From: Laccaria trichodermophora
Lineage: Eukaryota; Basidiomycota; Agaricomycetes; Agaricales; Hydnangiaceae
Length of the DNA: 64,000 nucleotides
Direction of reading: 5' to 3'
Assembly (NCBI GenBank): GCA_018417955.1
Contig: JACTVC010000011.1
Location: 618,262 to 682,261 of the forward strand
Made by a program: the position numbers and the translations under genes. Below the pieces are notes generated by a model. That model was given only the letters and a program-made list of their open reading frames with translations, was not told where the DNA came from and made no database searches. Each line of letters opens with the position of its first letter. The stretch's first letter is position 1. This document shows positions 15,232 to 26,424 of this stretch, piece after piece.

Positions 15232-16353
15232 TTACTTGCGCATACGCTTTTTAAAACGTTCCATTACCTAAAATCTTTGTTTGAACGACATAAAACGAGA
15301 GGAAGGGGAACATACAATTTCATCTGTTGCCATTTGCGTCCTCTCCTGATTGGACCTTTGAGGCGAGTCATCTTGCGGAGGCATGCCCATAGCTTCTAGC
15401 TTAGCGTCGCGCAGGATGTCTGCATCAGACTTGGCCCTCATGTTCGGACGATAGACTGCAAATGACGTAAGAAAAATATACAGCATGGCGCGAAGTGTCC
15501 CTCGCTCACATCGTGAAGCAACCAAGTGTTCCTCGTCGTTATTGGGTTTCTTTCGGTCATGTCTTTCTTCAGCAACAACTCGTTTTGCCTTCTCTGTGTC
15601 TTCAATGTTTTTCAGACGCGTACTGGAGTCGGGGAGTTATTCAAAGAGCCCTTGGGAGAAAGGGTAAGAAGAGACGCACTCCATACCAAGGTCTACTTCA
15701 GGGATTGCGGTTAGCATCGTCATACTGTTTGTTACACTGCCCTCATCAGTCTTTGGCTGCGACTTTCCAACCTTCCAATGTTCTGCAATCTTATATAGGG
15801 CTTCTTGAGGGTCGTGAGGTTTGTCCTCATCGTCGGAGTCTTCACGAGGTTTGCTTCGGATCTTGAGGTTTTCTTCGATATATGCCATCATATGTTTGTC
15901 GACGTCAAGGGTGTTCGTTTGCTGGGTGAAGTTGTTGGCCCGCACAACTCTTCGGGCCCTGGCTTCTTTCTCCTCTTCATCCCTAGATTGAGAAAGGTCA
16001 GTTGTTGAAAGGAATGGGGAAAATGTACCACATCATGCGTACTCTTCTTCCTCAACAGCAGCTCCTTTTCTCAGCCCACCTTGATCTCCTTCTTCTTCTC
16101 TCACCCGTTTCCTCTTCTTCTTGACATCACCCTTGTTCAACTTCGCAACGTCGATACCGCCTCGCGCTTTCCTGAGTTTACGGAGTTCTATCAAGTCAGC
16201 GATGCTGCGTGATAGTTCAGTTGTAGCGGGTCGACAGGTTGCAGGTCACGTACGGCATGTTGACCTCGTCATCGTTCTCTGGAGCATTATCTTCGTCCAC
16301 TTCATTCGATATCTCTCTAACGCGAGGACTGGGCCGTGTGCGCTTCTTGATCA
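15232..16353 (-). CDS. Tls1 / HCA59 (C9orf78) family splicing-associated protein
   Basis: The ATG at 16353 begins MIKKRTRPSPRVREISNEVD. The chain is highly charged, with ELRKLRKARGGIDVAKLNKG and KKKRKRVREEEG, then QTNTLDVDKHMMAYIEENL. The family signature MLTAIPEVDLGME lies near 15.69 kb and RPNMRAKSDADILRDAKLEA near 15.43 kb. A last intron (GTATGT to TTTTAG) leads to a tiny exon ending MERFKKRMRK and stop 15232. Family members associate with the spliceosome (Brr2 in humans) and affect shelterin and heterochromatin splicing in fission yeast. It is convergent with the sedolisin pseudogene, with only 67 bp between stops. Confidence 0.85.
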
Positions 16354-16475
16354 TGAAAATACACGAGAGACGGTAGTTGTGGCTGTGCTAACTCATATGC
16401 GTCATAGTGCACTTAGCCGAGTTCAAGTTGAATAAAACCCGACTTCTTCCTAAAATCCCTTTGCTTTCCACTTTC

Positions 16476-18686
16476 ATGTTGCGCACAGCTCGTATCTCTG
16501 CGAAACCATTTCTTTCCAATCTCTCACGAAATTTTAGCTCGTCTCTACCACGCAGCAAGGAGCGTCTCGTCATCCTCGGTTCAGGGTGGGGAGGATACGA
16601 AGTATTGCGTGGCATTGATAAGAGCCATTGGGGTGCGTCAGATTCTTTACCTTACCATAATCCTCTCTTACTCTTCATAGACGTCACCGTTCTTTCTCCA
16701 AATACTTATTTCAACTTTACGCCTCTTCTTGCAAGTTGTGCCGTAGGAACTCTAGAATTTCGATGTGCGGTTGAACCCGTAAGTCAATATTATCTATTTC
16801 CGTACTCCATTAATGTATACCTTTCAGGTTCGACGATACACGCCGAAAGTTGTATGTATAGCGCTTCTTTTCCATTAAAGGCACACTCAGCCGCCCTTTA
16901 GACATATTACCAAGCGTGGTGCGATGAAATAGGTTTGTGTCCGCATCTGCGGTGAAGAGCGGCGCTGACTTATTGGTAGATTTTAAACAGAAAACTCTCA
17001 AATGTGTATGTACGCGTCATAACCCATGTCCATCCCGATCTTAACGGGTTTTTCCCAGATGCCTGCGACGCGTCCGGCAACAGCGGAGCCTCGGGAAGAA
17101 GAGGATGCGACCACTCAGGAGCACTATGGCACACCATTTACTCTGCGCTTTGATAAGTTGGTAATTGCTGTTGGTGCTTATTCGCAAAGTATGCAAGGTT
17201 GACAATGTTCTCCCCGAAATCCCTCACCTTCCAATAGCCTTCAACATTCCTGGAGTGAAAGAACATGCGCATTTTTTGAAAGATGTTAAAGATGCCAGGA
17301 GGATTCGCGGCCGTATTCTCGAATGTTGGAACCCCCCTCGCATAACTACAGACATTATATTGACTTTCTGCAGGCTTCGAGCAAGCAAACCAACCCACTA
17401 TGTCTGACATTGAGCGCCGCAATTTGCTGAATTTTTGCGTTGTTGGTAGGCATTTCCTCGTAGATTCGTTCAACCATATTTGAACTTCTTCAGGCGGTGG
17501 ACCGACCGGCGTAGAGTTTTCTGCCGAACTTTTTGATTTATTGCACAGTGATATTGCCAAACATTACCCTGTGCTCGCCAGACTCGCCAAAATTACCCTA
17601 TATGATGTTGGACCAAGCATTCTTGGAATGTTCGATAAATCTCTAATCCAGTAGGTCTCTTGCTTGGGTTGATGCTCATCGATGTTGACATCAGACCATA
17701 GATATACAGAGAAAACCTTTTCGCGAGAAGGCATCAGTATTCTAACAAGGCACCATGTTGAGCGGGTGGAAGCCGTATGTGGATCCTTTGCTTAATTTCT
17801 GATTCTATCCTAATAGCATGCAGCGTAAATTAATCGTCAAAGAACAAGGAGAAGGTAAGTTATATCCTTCTTGTCAGCTGTGGCTGGTCATTCAGTTGTG
17901 TCGACAGTCCCTTTCGGTCTTTTAGTCTGGAGTACTGGATTGGCACCCAACCCCCTTATCAGCTCTATAAATATAATACAAAAAGATGGAAAAAGGTAAG
18001 GTCTTATGGCATACCGTTAAACTTGATTGGTTATCAATTTGTTAGTCTGATTACCAACGACCACCTCAATGTGATCATGAAGGACGGGTCGCCGAACCCT
18101 GACGTTTGGGCCATCGGAGATGCAGGAAAAATTGAGGATGCTCCACTCCCGGCCACTGCTCAAGGTTAGGCGACACTTTCTACGACACGTTTACACAATT
18201 AAACGCGGTTAATAGTGGCCAATCAGAAGGGAAAGTATCTTGTCAAGAAACTGAGATACATCGCGAGAGATCAGGAGTATCCAAAGCCGTTCGAGTTTCA
18301 CAACCAAGGTAGCTTGGCGTATATTGGAGATTGGTATGTTGTGTATGACTCTCGATTCTAATACTCTGCCAACCAGGAGTATAGGAAAGCTATCTACGAT
18401 CGACCTGGGCCTCCAGGGTCTGAGGGAGGCTTCATGCAGAAGGAGACAGGTCGAGCTGCATGGCTGCTATGGAGGTCTGCTTACTTCACCATGACGCTCA
18501 GTTGGAGAAACAAGTCAGTGTCAATTGTGACAACCTGTTTTGATCTTTGCTTATTGATGGTACAACCAGGATTTTAGTCCCAACCTACTGGTTCCTGAAT
18601 TGTAAGCCCCTGCCTACTATCTGTAGGTTAACCCTCGCCCTGATATTTCGTTAGGGATTTTCGGCCGAGATTTAACAAGATTTTGA
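16476..18686 (+). CDS. Alternative (type II) NADH:ubiquinone oxidoreductase, mitochondrial
   Basis: The start [20 protein letters not shown] is Arg/Ser-rich and lacks acidic residues, like a mitochondrial presequence. The FAD Rossmann motif is [17 protein letters not shown]; the NADH Rossmann motif is [17 protein letters not shown]. Other family blocks are [37 protein letters not shown] and the C-terminal membrane-docking region [16 protein letters not shown]...LSWRNK, ending [10 protein letters not shown]. More than a dozen short introns are needed; every junction checked restores frame (for example PKV to [10 protein letters not shown] to [10 protein letters not shown]). No EF-hand insert was seen. 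The enzyme passes electrons from NADH to ubiquinone without proton pumping. External or internal facing cannot be decided. Confidence 0.9.
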
Positions 18687-18820
18687 GCAAGAGGGTATCA
18701 TATATCACACGGTTATATATTTCAAACGTTCTGCTGGTATAATTTAAGATACAACACGGCGCCGAGTATCATAATAATGCCATAAACCCTGTGTAGGTTC
18801 ATTGATCGGTATGCCACTGC

Positions 18821-19795
18821 TCAATACACAGTGCAAATGGGAACATTCTCCGCTGCCCGCCGTATATCATCAGGCATATACGAAGCTGCCGAGGTCAAGA
18901 GGTCAGTGGAAGACACATATTCCTTCGAAACAAACTTACATTCCAAATCAAACCTGGCTAGGTTATCGCTGTTGTTCCGGCTGATGTTCTCTACTCCCTT
19001 CCAAAAACCCTCACTGAAGTCCTTGTGCTCAACTTCTCTGACGTTGTAGTTTTGCAGATCCGACAACGTGATTCTCCATGGGGCGTCGAGATCTTTGGAA
19101 GCCTCGAAAACACCTTCCCTTTTGTTCACGCCAACATGAGAAACGTGTTGAAACGAGTTTGGCGTTGGAGAAGATATCATGGATATTGAAACTGGGAGAG
19201 ATTTTGATTTCGTGCCGATGCTCTTTAGGCTTCTTGATCTCTTTGGCGTTTCTGGCAGAATCAAAATATATACCGGGAGCGGTAAACTTGAGCACTCACT
19301 ACCGCCTCTTAAAAGCTGACTGGCAACTTTACTTGAAAAAACTGCCGCCTCCTCGTCGTCCTCAAATAAAAATCCATACTTGCGGGTCTGCAGAAGATAA
19401 ATGGCCGTACTCGCTTGTCAGGCCAAACGAAGACGTACCCTCCCTTGAAAAACGTGAAAAAACGGCCGGTCGACCTGGTAGTCCAGCCCAAGAGGAATTT
19501 TAAACATCCAGACAGCCCTCCCCGTATCCTTGTCAACCAAGCTGAACCAATACTTCTCAGAGTCCTGTGAACCACCTTGGCCGGCGCTCTTGGAGCTCCA
19601 ATCCCGACCAAAACTGAGCGTACCCTTCAGCCGCGAGTAGCTCCATTCGCAATTTTTAACGTTGAGTTGCGTGTGGTAAAGGCGTGCACTGGCAACGGCA
19701 TGTATTGTGTGAGTGTTCGTTTCAAATTCCGCGACGGCGTTATTTGCTGGCTCGACTTTGTCTAGGTTGATAGAGGAAGCAAAGTAATTTTGCAT
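18821..19795 (-). CDS. WASP-like protein with WH1 and CRIB domains but no VCA tail
   Basis: The N-terminal part is a WH1/EVH1 domain: SARLYHTQLNVKNCEWSYSR, KGTLSFGRDWSS, YWFSLVDKDTGRAVWMFKIP, QVDRPFFHVFQG, then RKYGFLFEDDEEAAVFSSKV. Introns of about 50 nt follow. A CRIB motif near 19.13-19.19 kb reads ISSPTPNSFQHVSHVG, fitting I-S-x-P...F-x-H-x-x-H-V-G for GTP-bound Cdc42/Rac. The chain then runs about 70 residues and stops (ENVPICTVY*). There is no proline-rich, WH2 or central-acidic region, and the neighbouring gene ends only 135 bp away. Full WASPs activate Arp2/3 through that missing tail. The ATG at 19795 is the first in frame; an upstream short exon (a PEPPPSSPSPA reading) is possible. 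Confidence 0.75.
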
Positions 19796-20187
19796 AGCGG
19801 GAGATGGAGAGCTAGGCGGTGGCTCTGGCTGAGGTTTTGAAAGTCAATCAAGAAACCGAACCAATGCATCATGGTCCCCTCGTTTTGAACATGCGGAAGG
19901 CAAACGTGCAAGAGACTGTGCATGAAGGAGCGCCTTGGACCATGAATGTGGCAGTTGCATGCCTAAACGCATCTTGAATGCTCCAGAATCTCCATATGCT
20001 TCAATGAGGATTCAACGTAGACCTTCGATGATTCAGTGATACAGTTTCAAGGAGACGGTCAAGAATAAATTTAGACATTGTAGACCAACACAAAATCCAA
20101 TATTTACGAGGTATATTTTCGAATAGTCGTACACTCTCTTTGAAACCAAAGCCAAAATGTCCGCTCGGGGCATATTTACACAACAGT
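19796..20187. other. Intergenic, no gene seen
   Basis: About 390 bp between the WH1-CRIB gene start and the 3' end of the next minus-strand gene. It must hold the WH1-CRIB promoter and perhaps a first non-coding or short coding exon. Nothing else was recognised. Confidence 0.5.
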
Positions 20188-21451
20188 CTAAGATATATTT
20201 TCATTCTCACTCGAGCCTGGAGTGGGATATGCGACCGGCTCTGAGTTTGCCGCTCCAAAATCATTATTTTCGCGTCGCGGTGACGCGGGGTTGGGAGGAG
20301 GGATGTTTGTATCGGCAGAAGTTGTGTTGATGATGATGGGGGATGTATGTCGAGACATCATTGATTCAGGGGCACGTAAGCCTCCACGTCGAAGTCTGGG
20401 TGCGGCAGCATGTACCCTCTCGTCACTCGTTTCGGCATGATGTATCCCATGAGGTGGCGATACCCCACTGAAAGTCGACGGCACAAAGTTCCACGAGGAG
20501 CCGGAGATGGAGGGCTCTTCATACATTGCATCTTCCGCGTCCACATTCAAAATATCCGACCATGGAAGGGTCCCTGGAGATCCATGGCGACGAGTACGTG
20601 TGAAGGGGAAGAAGCGCCTTGCGGACTCTGATCGGGGTGGTCGAACCCACGTTCCTTCTCGAGGTTCTGTTACTACTTCACTTGCCTCTGGGCGTGGCGT
20701 GGAACCCAACGACTCTCTAATCGAAGAGCGACGACGATGTGTAAAGTCATTAAAGTCAACAGTGCGTGAGCGGACGGGACGCCGTATAGACGATTGTCGA
20801 GTGAGATTTGATGAAGGCATGCTTGTTGTACCCTGCATTGTCCAAGGTGGAGGACGGCTCGCGGTGGGTGGTGAGCGCAAGGGGGGAGCAGATGTAGCAC
20901 CTTCATCGGAAAGCGGGGATGGACTCGCAACAATTCTTCTTGTTATACTTGGCCAACCAGCGCCAAATGCATCATACAACTCGGAATTAACACGCGCACC
21001 CTCGAGAGTCGCCGTATCTAGCACGCTATCAAACTCGTCTTCATCATCGTCCATATCCAGTTCATTTTGAACAAATGTATCAGTCAAATTGATGGGCCTT
21101 CGACCAACTGCAATACGACTCGTCGTTGGACGGTCTCGATAAACCCGAAGAGGAGTCGCTAGTAGACGGAGGCTCTTGGCTGTGCGATCTGCGATGAGCC
21201 TGCGATCGTTGATACTCGGCCGGGTGCGCCGTTCCGCTAGTTCCTGAACCCCGACTACTCAGCGCCAAAATGGAATAGCTCATAGAAATTAGGCTCACTT
21301 TGACAAGGATGTCAATGAGCGAGGTAGTGAACGAATCACCCAGATCTAACTCATTCACAAAGTTCTCGTAGCTGATCGTAGGTTCTTTCTCCACAGCGGC
21401 TCGTCGAATGGCGCCAGTGCTACGAATACCACGCAGTGAGTCTAAGCCGTG
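20188..21451 (-). CDS. Unrecognised Ser/Arg/Pro-rich protein
   Basis: A long open frame (about 360 residues) joins two exons. The first has GLDSLRGIRSTGAIRRAAVE then SYENFVNELDLGDSFTTSLI. A GTGAGC...CTGAGTAG intron follows. The second exon runs from GVQELAERRTRPSINDRRLI through LTDTFVQNELDMDDDEDEFD to a disordered Ser/Arg/Pro-rich tail with a possible amphipathic ESARRFFPFTRTRRHGSPG patch and the stop at 20188. The reading is conserved-looking at the N-terminus and low complexity after that. I do not recognise the family. The 5' end is unresolved: an upstream exon near 21.5 kb is likely but no ATG could be fixed. Confidence 0.6.
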
Positions 21452-21833
21452 ACTAAAACTAACTTGACATACACCAAGCTAGACATTTTCGCATGCAATA
21501 CATCGTCAAGGTAATCCGGAGTCCTGTCGATGGACTTGCGGTGAGTACGGGTTTAATTGCCGCTCAACATGCGAAGTCGCACCATTTGCCCATTTTTGAG
21601 AAAGAAAATAGGAGATTTCAATAAATACGGAGAAAAGTGGCAGCAGAGAGGAATGGAGTAGTGAAGGTTGTAGTGAGCGGCGAGCTCGTCACCGGTGATG
21701 ATGGTGAGAGGACAAGGGAGAATTTCACACAATGACCAAAACAGACAACAACAGGTGAGTGGCGTGAGATTTTAACGCTAGGCTTTGATCTGCTCTCCAA
21801 AGCCTCACCTTATTAGTCGCCTCAAAAAGTCGT

Positions 21834-23753
21834 CTAGTTATTTGCGTCGTCAGTCGTATGTGCGTTGCCATTAACATTGGGTCGGCTGGCGGCTGCAGCG
21901 CTTGCCCCCGGCCGATCCTTCGAACTGAGTAGGCTCTGGAAGAAGTTGTGTAGCAATTCATGTTGTGTCTGTCCTCCGCTTGTCGGACTGGGCGTGCCAG
22001 CTGCAGGCGCAGGTGACGTCGGCGTACGTCCTGCACCATGTGTTGGTGACATCCCAGAAGTACCCAGTGTTGAAAGACCAGTCGGCCTGCCAGAAGCAGC
22101 TGTTCGGCCAGCAGGCGCTCGTCGTGGTGCGGCTTCTGCAGAGGTCGGTGGAGGTCCTCCAATTCCAGTTTCCATCTCAGACAAAGCGCGCACCACGTTC
22201 GGAAGATCAAAGCTGCTGCTCCCAAGGGGGCCAACAATACCAGCCGAAGTACCAGCGATATCTGCTGGGTTCCGGAAAGCACCACGAGGATCTCGATCTG
22301 ATTTTTTGGAGTTCTCGTCGTAGTTCTTCGCCAGGAACGCTTGCTCTGGGGTGGGATTGTTAAATGGAGGAAGTGGTGGTGGCTGAAAGAGCGCCCATGA
22401 ATCATTAAAAAAAAAAGAGCGGATACGAAATTGGCAATGACTCACCTTCTGACCCTGATCAGGCACAAATGTTGTATATAATCTCTTCGCTCCACCCTCA
22501 CCGCCTGCATCGACTTCCAAGTCCTTCTTTTCCCAGGCTTCCCCCCACATCTTCGCATCAAAACCGTCTCTCATTACAGTAATTTTCCCCCAGCTATCCC
22601 AACCAGCTGGCACGACTATACGATCTCGGTCCAAGGTGTTGGGTTTGTGGTTGAAAGGGAAAAGGTTCCTAACGGGGGCCTGTGCTTCCCCAGACGTCCC
22701 CATACCAGGGGAAGGCGCTGGAGGCATGAAAAGCATATTCAGGGCGTGTTGTCTCAATACTTGTAGATTTGCAGGAAGGGGTGTCGTATAGAATAATGAT
22801 GCACCGTCTTTGAAGAGGCCGTGAGCAACAGGAAGAACGATCTATACGACAACTTACATTTTAAGCAAATTGTTCGAAGAACTTGCATTATTCCGTCAGT
22901 TCTTTCTTCCCATTCGCCTCCCTTGCCTTTCACCATGCTCCCCATTCCGGAGGTACCAGCAGCCATGTCATTACCATCGTCTATGAGGTCCGCTTTGGTG
23001 CAGGTCACAATGATTGGGACACCGGCAGAGTTGTGGGTAAATGATCCGGGTCCAAGGGGTAACAGTGTCGTCGAGAGTGTAGAATTGGATGTAGGTAAAG
23101 GGTCGGTTGACGGTTCAGTGTAATGTTGTAGGTATGACTGTACTGAAAACGAATATTGGTCACTCCCCTTCCTGGGCGGGAAAAGAATTGGTAAACTTAC
23201 ATCGTTCCCGACATTCTTCTCGGACGATTTCCAGTTCTCGCGATCCATCCCCCTTTGCCCACGATTCGACCCATTCTAGCCATGTCTGTAGCTCGTCGAC
23301 AAAGGTCCAAGGTCGCGTCCAATCCAAAACAATAACAACAAGGGTATGAGGAAGAGAGAACCGCGGAGGAAGGAAGTGCGGTAGAAGAGCTGTATAGTAT
23401 GGCGCTGCAGAGGGGACTGTGTAGACTGATAGACGCGCCAGCGTGTCTAAGCGTATACATCAGTCTCTTAGCCTGCTTGCAAACGATTTCTCATGCACAC
23501 CTTCGTCAGCCTCGTCTCTCACGTTAGCAAAGTCGTAACCAACAGCAAAGTCGGTTCTTTGATCGTCCTTACCGTCGTCCGTCACTTGTTTCTGGAGGAG
23601 CGCAGCGGCGAGGGTTGATTTTCCCGTTGACGGTTGGCCAAGCAAGAGAATTTGCTTTGAGGGTATCGAACGTGATGAAGAGACGGAGTCGAGGATTGAG
23701 GACCATAAATCCTGCGGAGGAGCCTCTGGCGTGGATGAGCGGGAAAAGTCCAT
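21834..23753 (-). CDS. Cytoplasmic dynein light intermediate chain
   Basis: The ATG at 23753 begins MDFSRSSTPEAPPQDLWSSI. A Walker A motif (LLLGQPSTGKSTLAAALL) follows close to the N-terminus, then FAVGYDFANVRDEADE. Further blocks are LARLSVYTVPS, LVVIVLDWTRPWTFVDELQ, TWLEWVESWA, GVPIIVTCTKADLIDDGNDM and YGASLFYTTPLPANLQVLRQ, the Ras-like fold of DLICs. NKPNTLDRDRIVVPAGWDSW is the characteristic C-lobe entry. The low-complexity tail contains HELLHNFFQSLLSSKDR, a probable amphipathic adaptor-binding helix. The protein links dynein heavy chain to cargo adaptors. The start lies 63 bp from the divergent TIP41 start. Confidence 0.9.
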
Positions 23754-23816
23754 GGTGGTCAGTCAGAGGGAACAATTTCAAATCCCGACCCTTTCTACTA
23801 CCAGCAATATTCAACT

Positions 23817-24901
23817 ATGGAGGCTGCCGTCGCTGTTCCCCAGCACCAGCTCTTCGAATCTCCAAACACTCGCTCGATAGAGATCTTTGATTGGTTCATC
23901 ACAGCATCGACCAACCCCATCTCCAACGCCGAGCACTGCGATGCCCTCCAATCAGCCCTGAGCATACCTCTGCCAGAAATGACATTTGGGAACAATTTCT
24001 TGACCCTCGAACACCGCCCTTCATCCTGGAAATACTCGTTCTCGACAAAAGACGCGCTAAAAGCCGTAAAGAACGGACAATTGGTAGACGGAGATGGCGG
24101 TGTCAAGGTAGGGTATGCAGATAAATGGCTAGAAAGCAGGCAGGCGCCCTCGTTGCATCTTTCCTTGCAATTGGAGTTAACACACATTTTGTATCAGAAC
24201 AGATCCGTCTTCTCAGCTTCCGCTGCCGAAGACCGTCGCCACGAAACCTTACGATTGGACGTATACGTCCACGTACCCTGGCCACCAGGATGTCGAAGCA
24301 TCTACCGACAGCAGCATTTCAGAAACCTCTTGGGCTCCTGCAGACGATGAAAATCCATCGAACGGGATTCCAATGGCCGAACTGACCCGACCCGACCCTA
24401 TACTGTTTTACGCCGAAATACCATTATTCGAGGACGAGCTACACGATAATGGATCTTCTGCCCTTATCGTCAGAATTGTGCGACCTACGCTATATACCGC
24501 TTCTATTCCAAACTGAATTCATCAACAGCGCGTAATGCCCTCGTGCATTTTCATCCTATCGCGTTTCACTTTGCGTGTCGATAATGTTCTCTTCCGGACC
24601 TACGACACGCGCATGTACCACTCATTCGCGTCTAAGCCACCCTTGATTGTACGAGAAAGAAGTGGTTGGGAAGCACCTTATGAGCGCGTGAAACGGGTAC
24701 GAAACACCTCACGGCCTGGTACAACTGTCTGACCATTCTTCTCAGCAACTCCCAAGGCGTGATGATCTCACGCCCCTCACAGATCCCACTTTCATAGCAA
24801 AGATCCTTACTGAGATGCCTTCTCAAGCATCTCAGAAGGAGGGTGCGAAGACTGGATGGAGAGGACTCGGTACAACGCGTGAGATCGCCGTCCTTGGTTG
24901 A
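23817..24901 (+). CDS. TIP41: TIP41-family regulator of TOR/PP2A signalling
   Basis: The ATG at 23817 opens MEAAVAVPQHQLFESPNTRS. Family blocks follow: NPISNAEHCDALQSALSIPL, LPEMTFGNNFLTLEH, YSFSTKDALKAVKNGQL and VKVGYADKWLESR. After the intron come KPYDWTYTSTYPGHQ, RPDPILFYAEIPLFEDELHD, MPSCIFILSRFTLRVDNVLF and RTYDTRMYHSF. The first intron (24140-24197) must use a GC donor (AGCAG|GC) to join WLESR to TDPSSQLPLPKTV in frame. The protein binds Tap42/alpha4 or PP2A-like phosphatase catalytic subunits downstream of TORC1. All core blocks are present. Confidence 0.9.
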
Positions 24902-24997
24902 ATGATAAATCTTGGAATTATAATTGTACAAAAAGCAATGTAACAGTACCCATCATTGTGTAATATCCACGAAAAAGCATCGAGGGTGACAATAGAA

Positions 24998-26159
24998 TTA
25001 CATGAGTTTTGCCTCCCTTTTCGCTTGCTGCACCTGTGCGAGCCTTTGACTTCGTAACGTCATATGTGTTCCTTGGGCACCCTTCTTTGTAGCCGCTGGA
25101 GCGGCGGGAGCGACAACGGTTGGCTGGGAGAGCGATATCCGCGTTTCATCTGATGAGAAGCCGGGGATACGAATATTGTGATTGCGTTCTATGCAGGGAT
25201 ACATTATTCACGCGCCATTCGTGTGCGCAAAAAATTGAAAACACGCACCAAGGTGTAGTTGCAAGTCGCGCACTTCCAGAGTATCCCCACCACGATGTTT
25301 AGCCAAGCGACACGAAAAGTTGGTGACAGAATCGATGAATTCGTCAGCAATAGATAATAGGAGCTGAATATGCAAAGTTTCATTTCGTTTGCAATTGACA
25401 GAATAAAAAACGCGTACATCTTCCACCTCTGGCTCGATCTTGACGTTGGGATCAACGCTATACACGAGATCTTGTATCGTTCTTCGCATGCTCTGGTCCC
25501 CGGGAGTATTCTTCCTTCGTACGCGATTATCATCAACAGTCAAGTTAATATCTTCAGCAGGCCGTGCGATCTGAGCAGGCGTTCCTGTCTAAATGTGAGA
25601 CGATAGGTGTGGCATCGTTACAAAATAATGCCTTACCCGACATGCGACCAGCAGCTATGCCTCCCGACAGAGTCGGCCGTGTCGGTGTCCATGGAACAGG
25701 CCCTGGATTCGTAGAATTGAGTGTTTGGCTGATGGGTGGATATCCATCTGCTGGATTGTGTGATGAGAGGATGGGTGCTTGAGTCCCCGGCTCCAGGGTA
25801 GCCTTCAAGGCTGAGTGAGCAAGTTTATTAGATACGGCGGTCATGGAGTGTTTGTCAACGAATTGTTTAAGCTGAATATAAAAGTGAGCCACTTGCGCAC
25901 AAAGGGCATTGTTCAGATCAAGAGAAATAGGCCACACCTGAAGGATTTGATTCTGATTGAGCTTCCCCTGCTTCACGAGAGTCGACATGTTGGTCACCAA
26001 GACCTGAGCCATGCGTTCGTGGCTCATAACTTCTCCAGTTTGTCCTTTCATCAGACTCTGTAGAATGTTCATCATGTCCGCCGCATCCCTCGTCTGAACC
26101 AGCTCAGACGCGGTCGGCACTGCACTTGTGCTGGCGCTGCCATTGGCATTTTCGGACAT
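24998..26159 (-). CDS. TAF12: TFIID/SAGA subunit TAF12 (histone fold)
   Basis: The start at 26159 ([20 protein letters not shown]) leads into a helical stretch [20 protein letters not shown]. After several introns comes a linker with [17 protein letters not shown]. The histone fold reads [40 protein letters not shown] and [20 protein letters not shown], then the hallmark [13 protein letters not shown]. The tail is basic, ending [15 protein letters not shown]12 pairs with TAF4 (TFIID) or Ada1 (SAGA) for transcription initiation. It is convergent with TIP41; the stops are 97 bp apart. Confidence 0.92.
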
Positions 26160-26424
26160 GATAGTCTGACGATATTGACCAGGCTGTTTGCCGATTACTG
26201 TAACGTTGGATTTCGGTGAGAGAACGGGAGTAGTTGGTCAGTTAATTGCAAAGACTCCCAGTCATCGCTTACGTAAAGTCTACAATTGCTGTTCTCCTAC
26301 GCAACTCACAGGTCGATTTCCTTCAGAAGAATGTTCTTACTCAAGGAATCTGTCTGATACTATATGTCTAGCAGGAATTTGTGGTAGGAAACGCCGATTT
26401 GCAACACTACGTGAGCCGGCCAAA

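Noticed and set aside
20222..21070. Long plus-strand frames at 20222-20440 and 20507-21070
   Set aside because: They are shadows of the GC-rich minus-strand coding sequence, with Arg/Gly-biased translation and no motif.
21865..22363. Plus-strand frames opposite the dynein light intermediate chain tail
   Set aside because: Antisense shadow of a Pro/Ala/Gly/Thr-rich disordered region.
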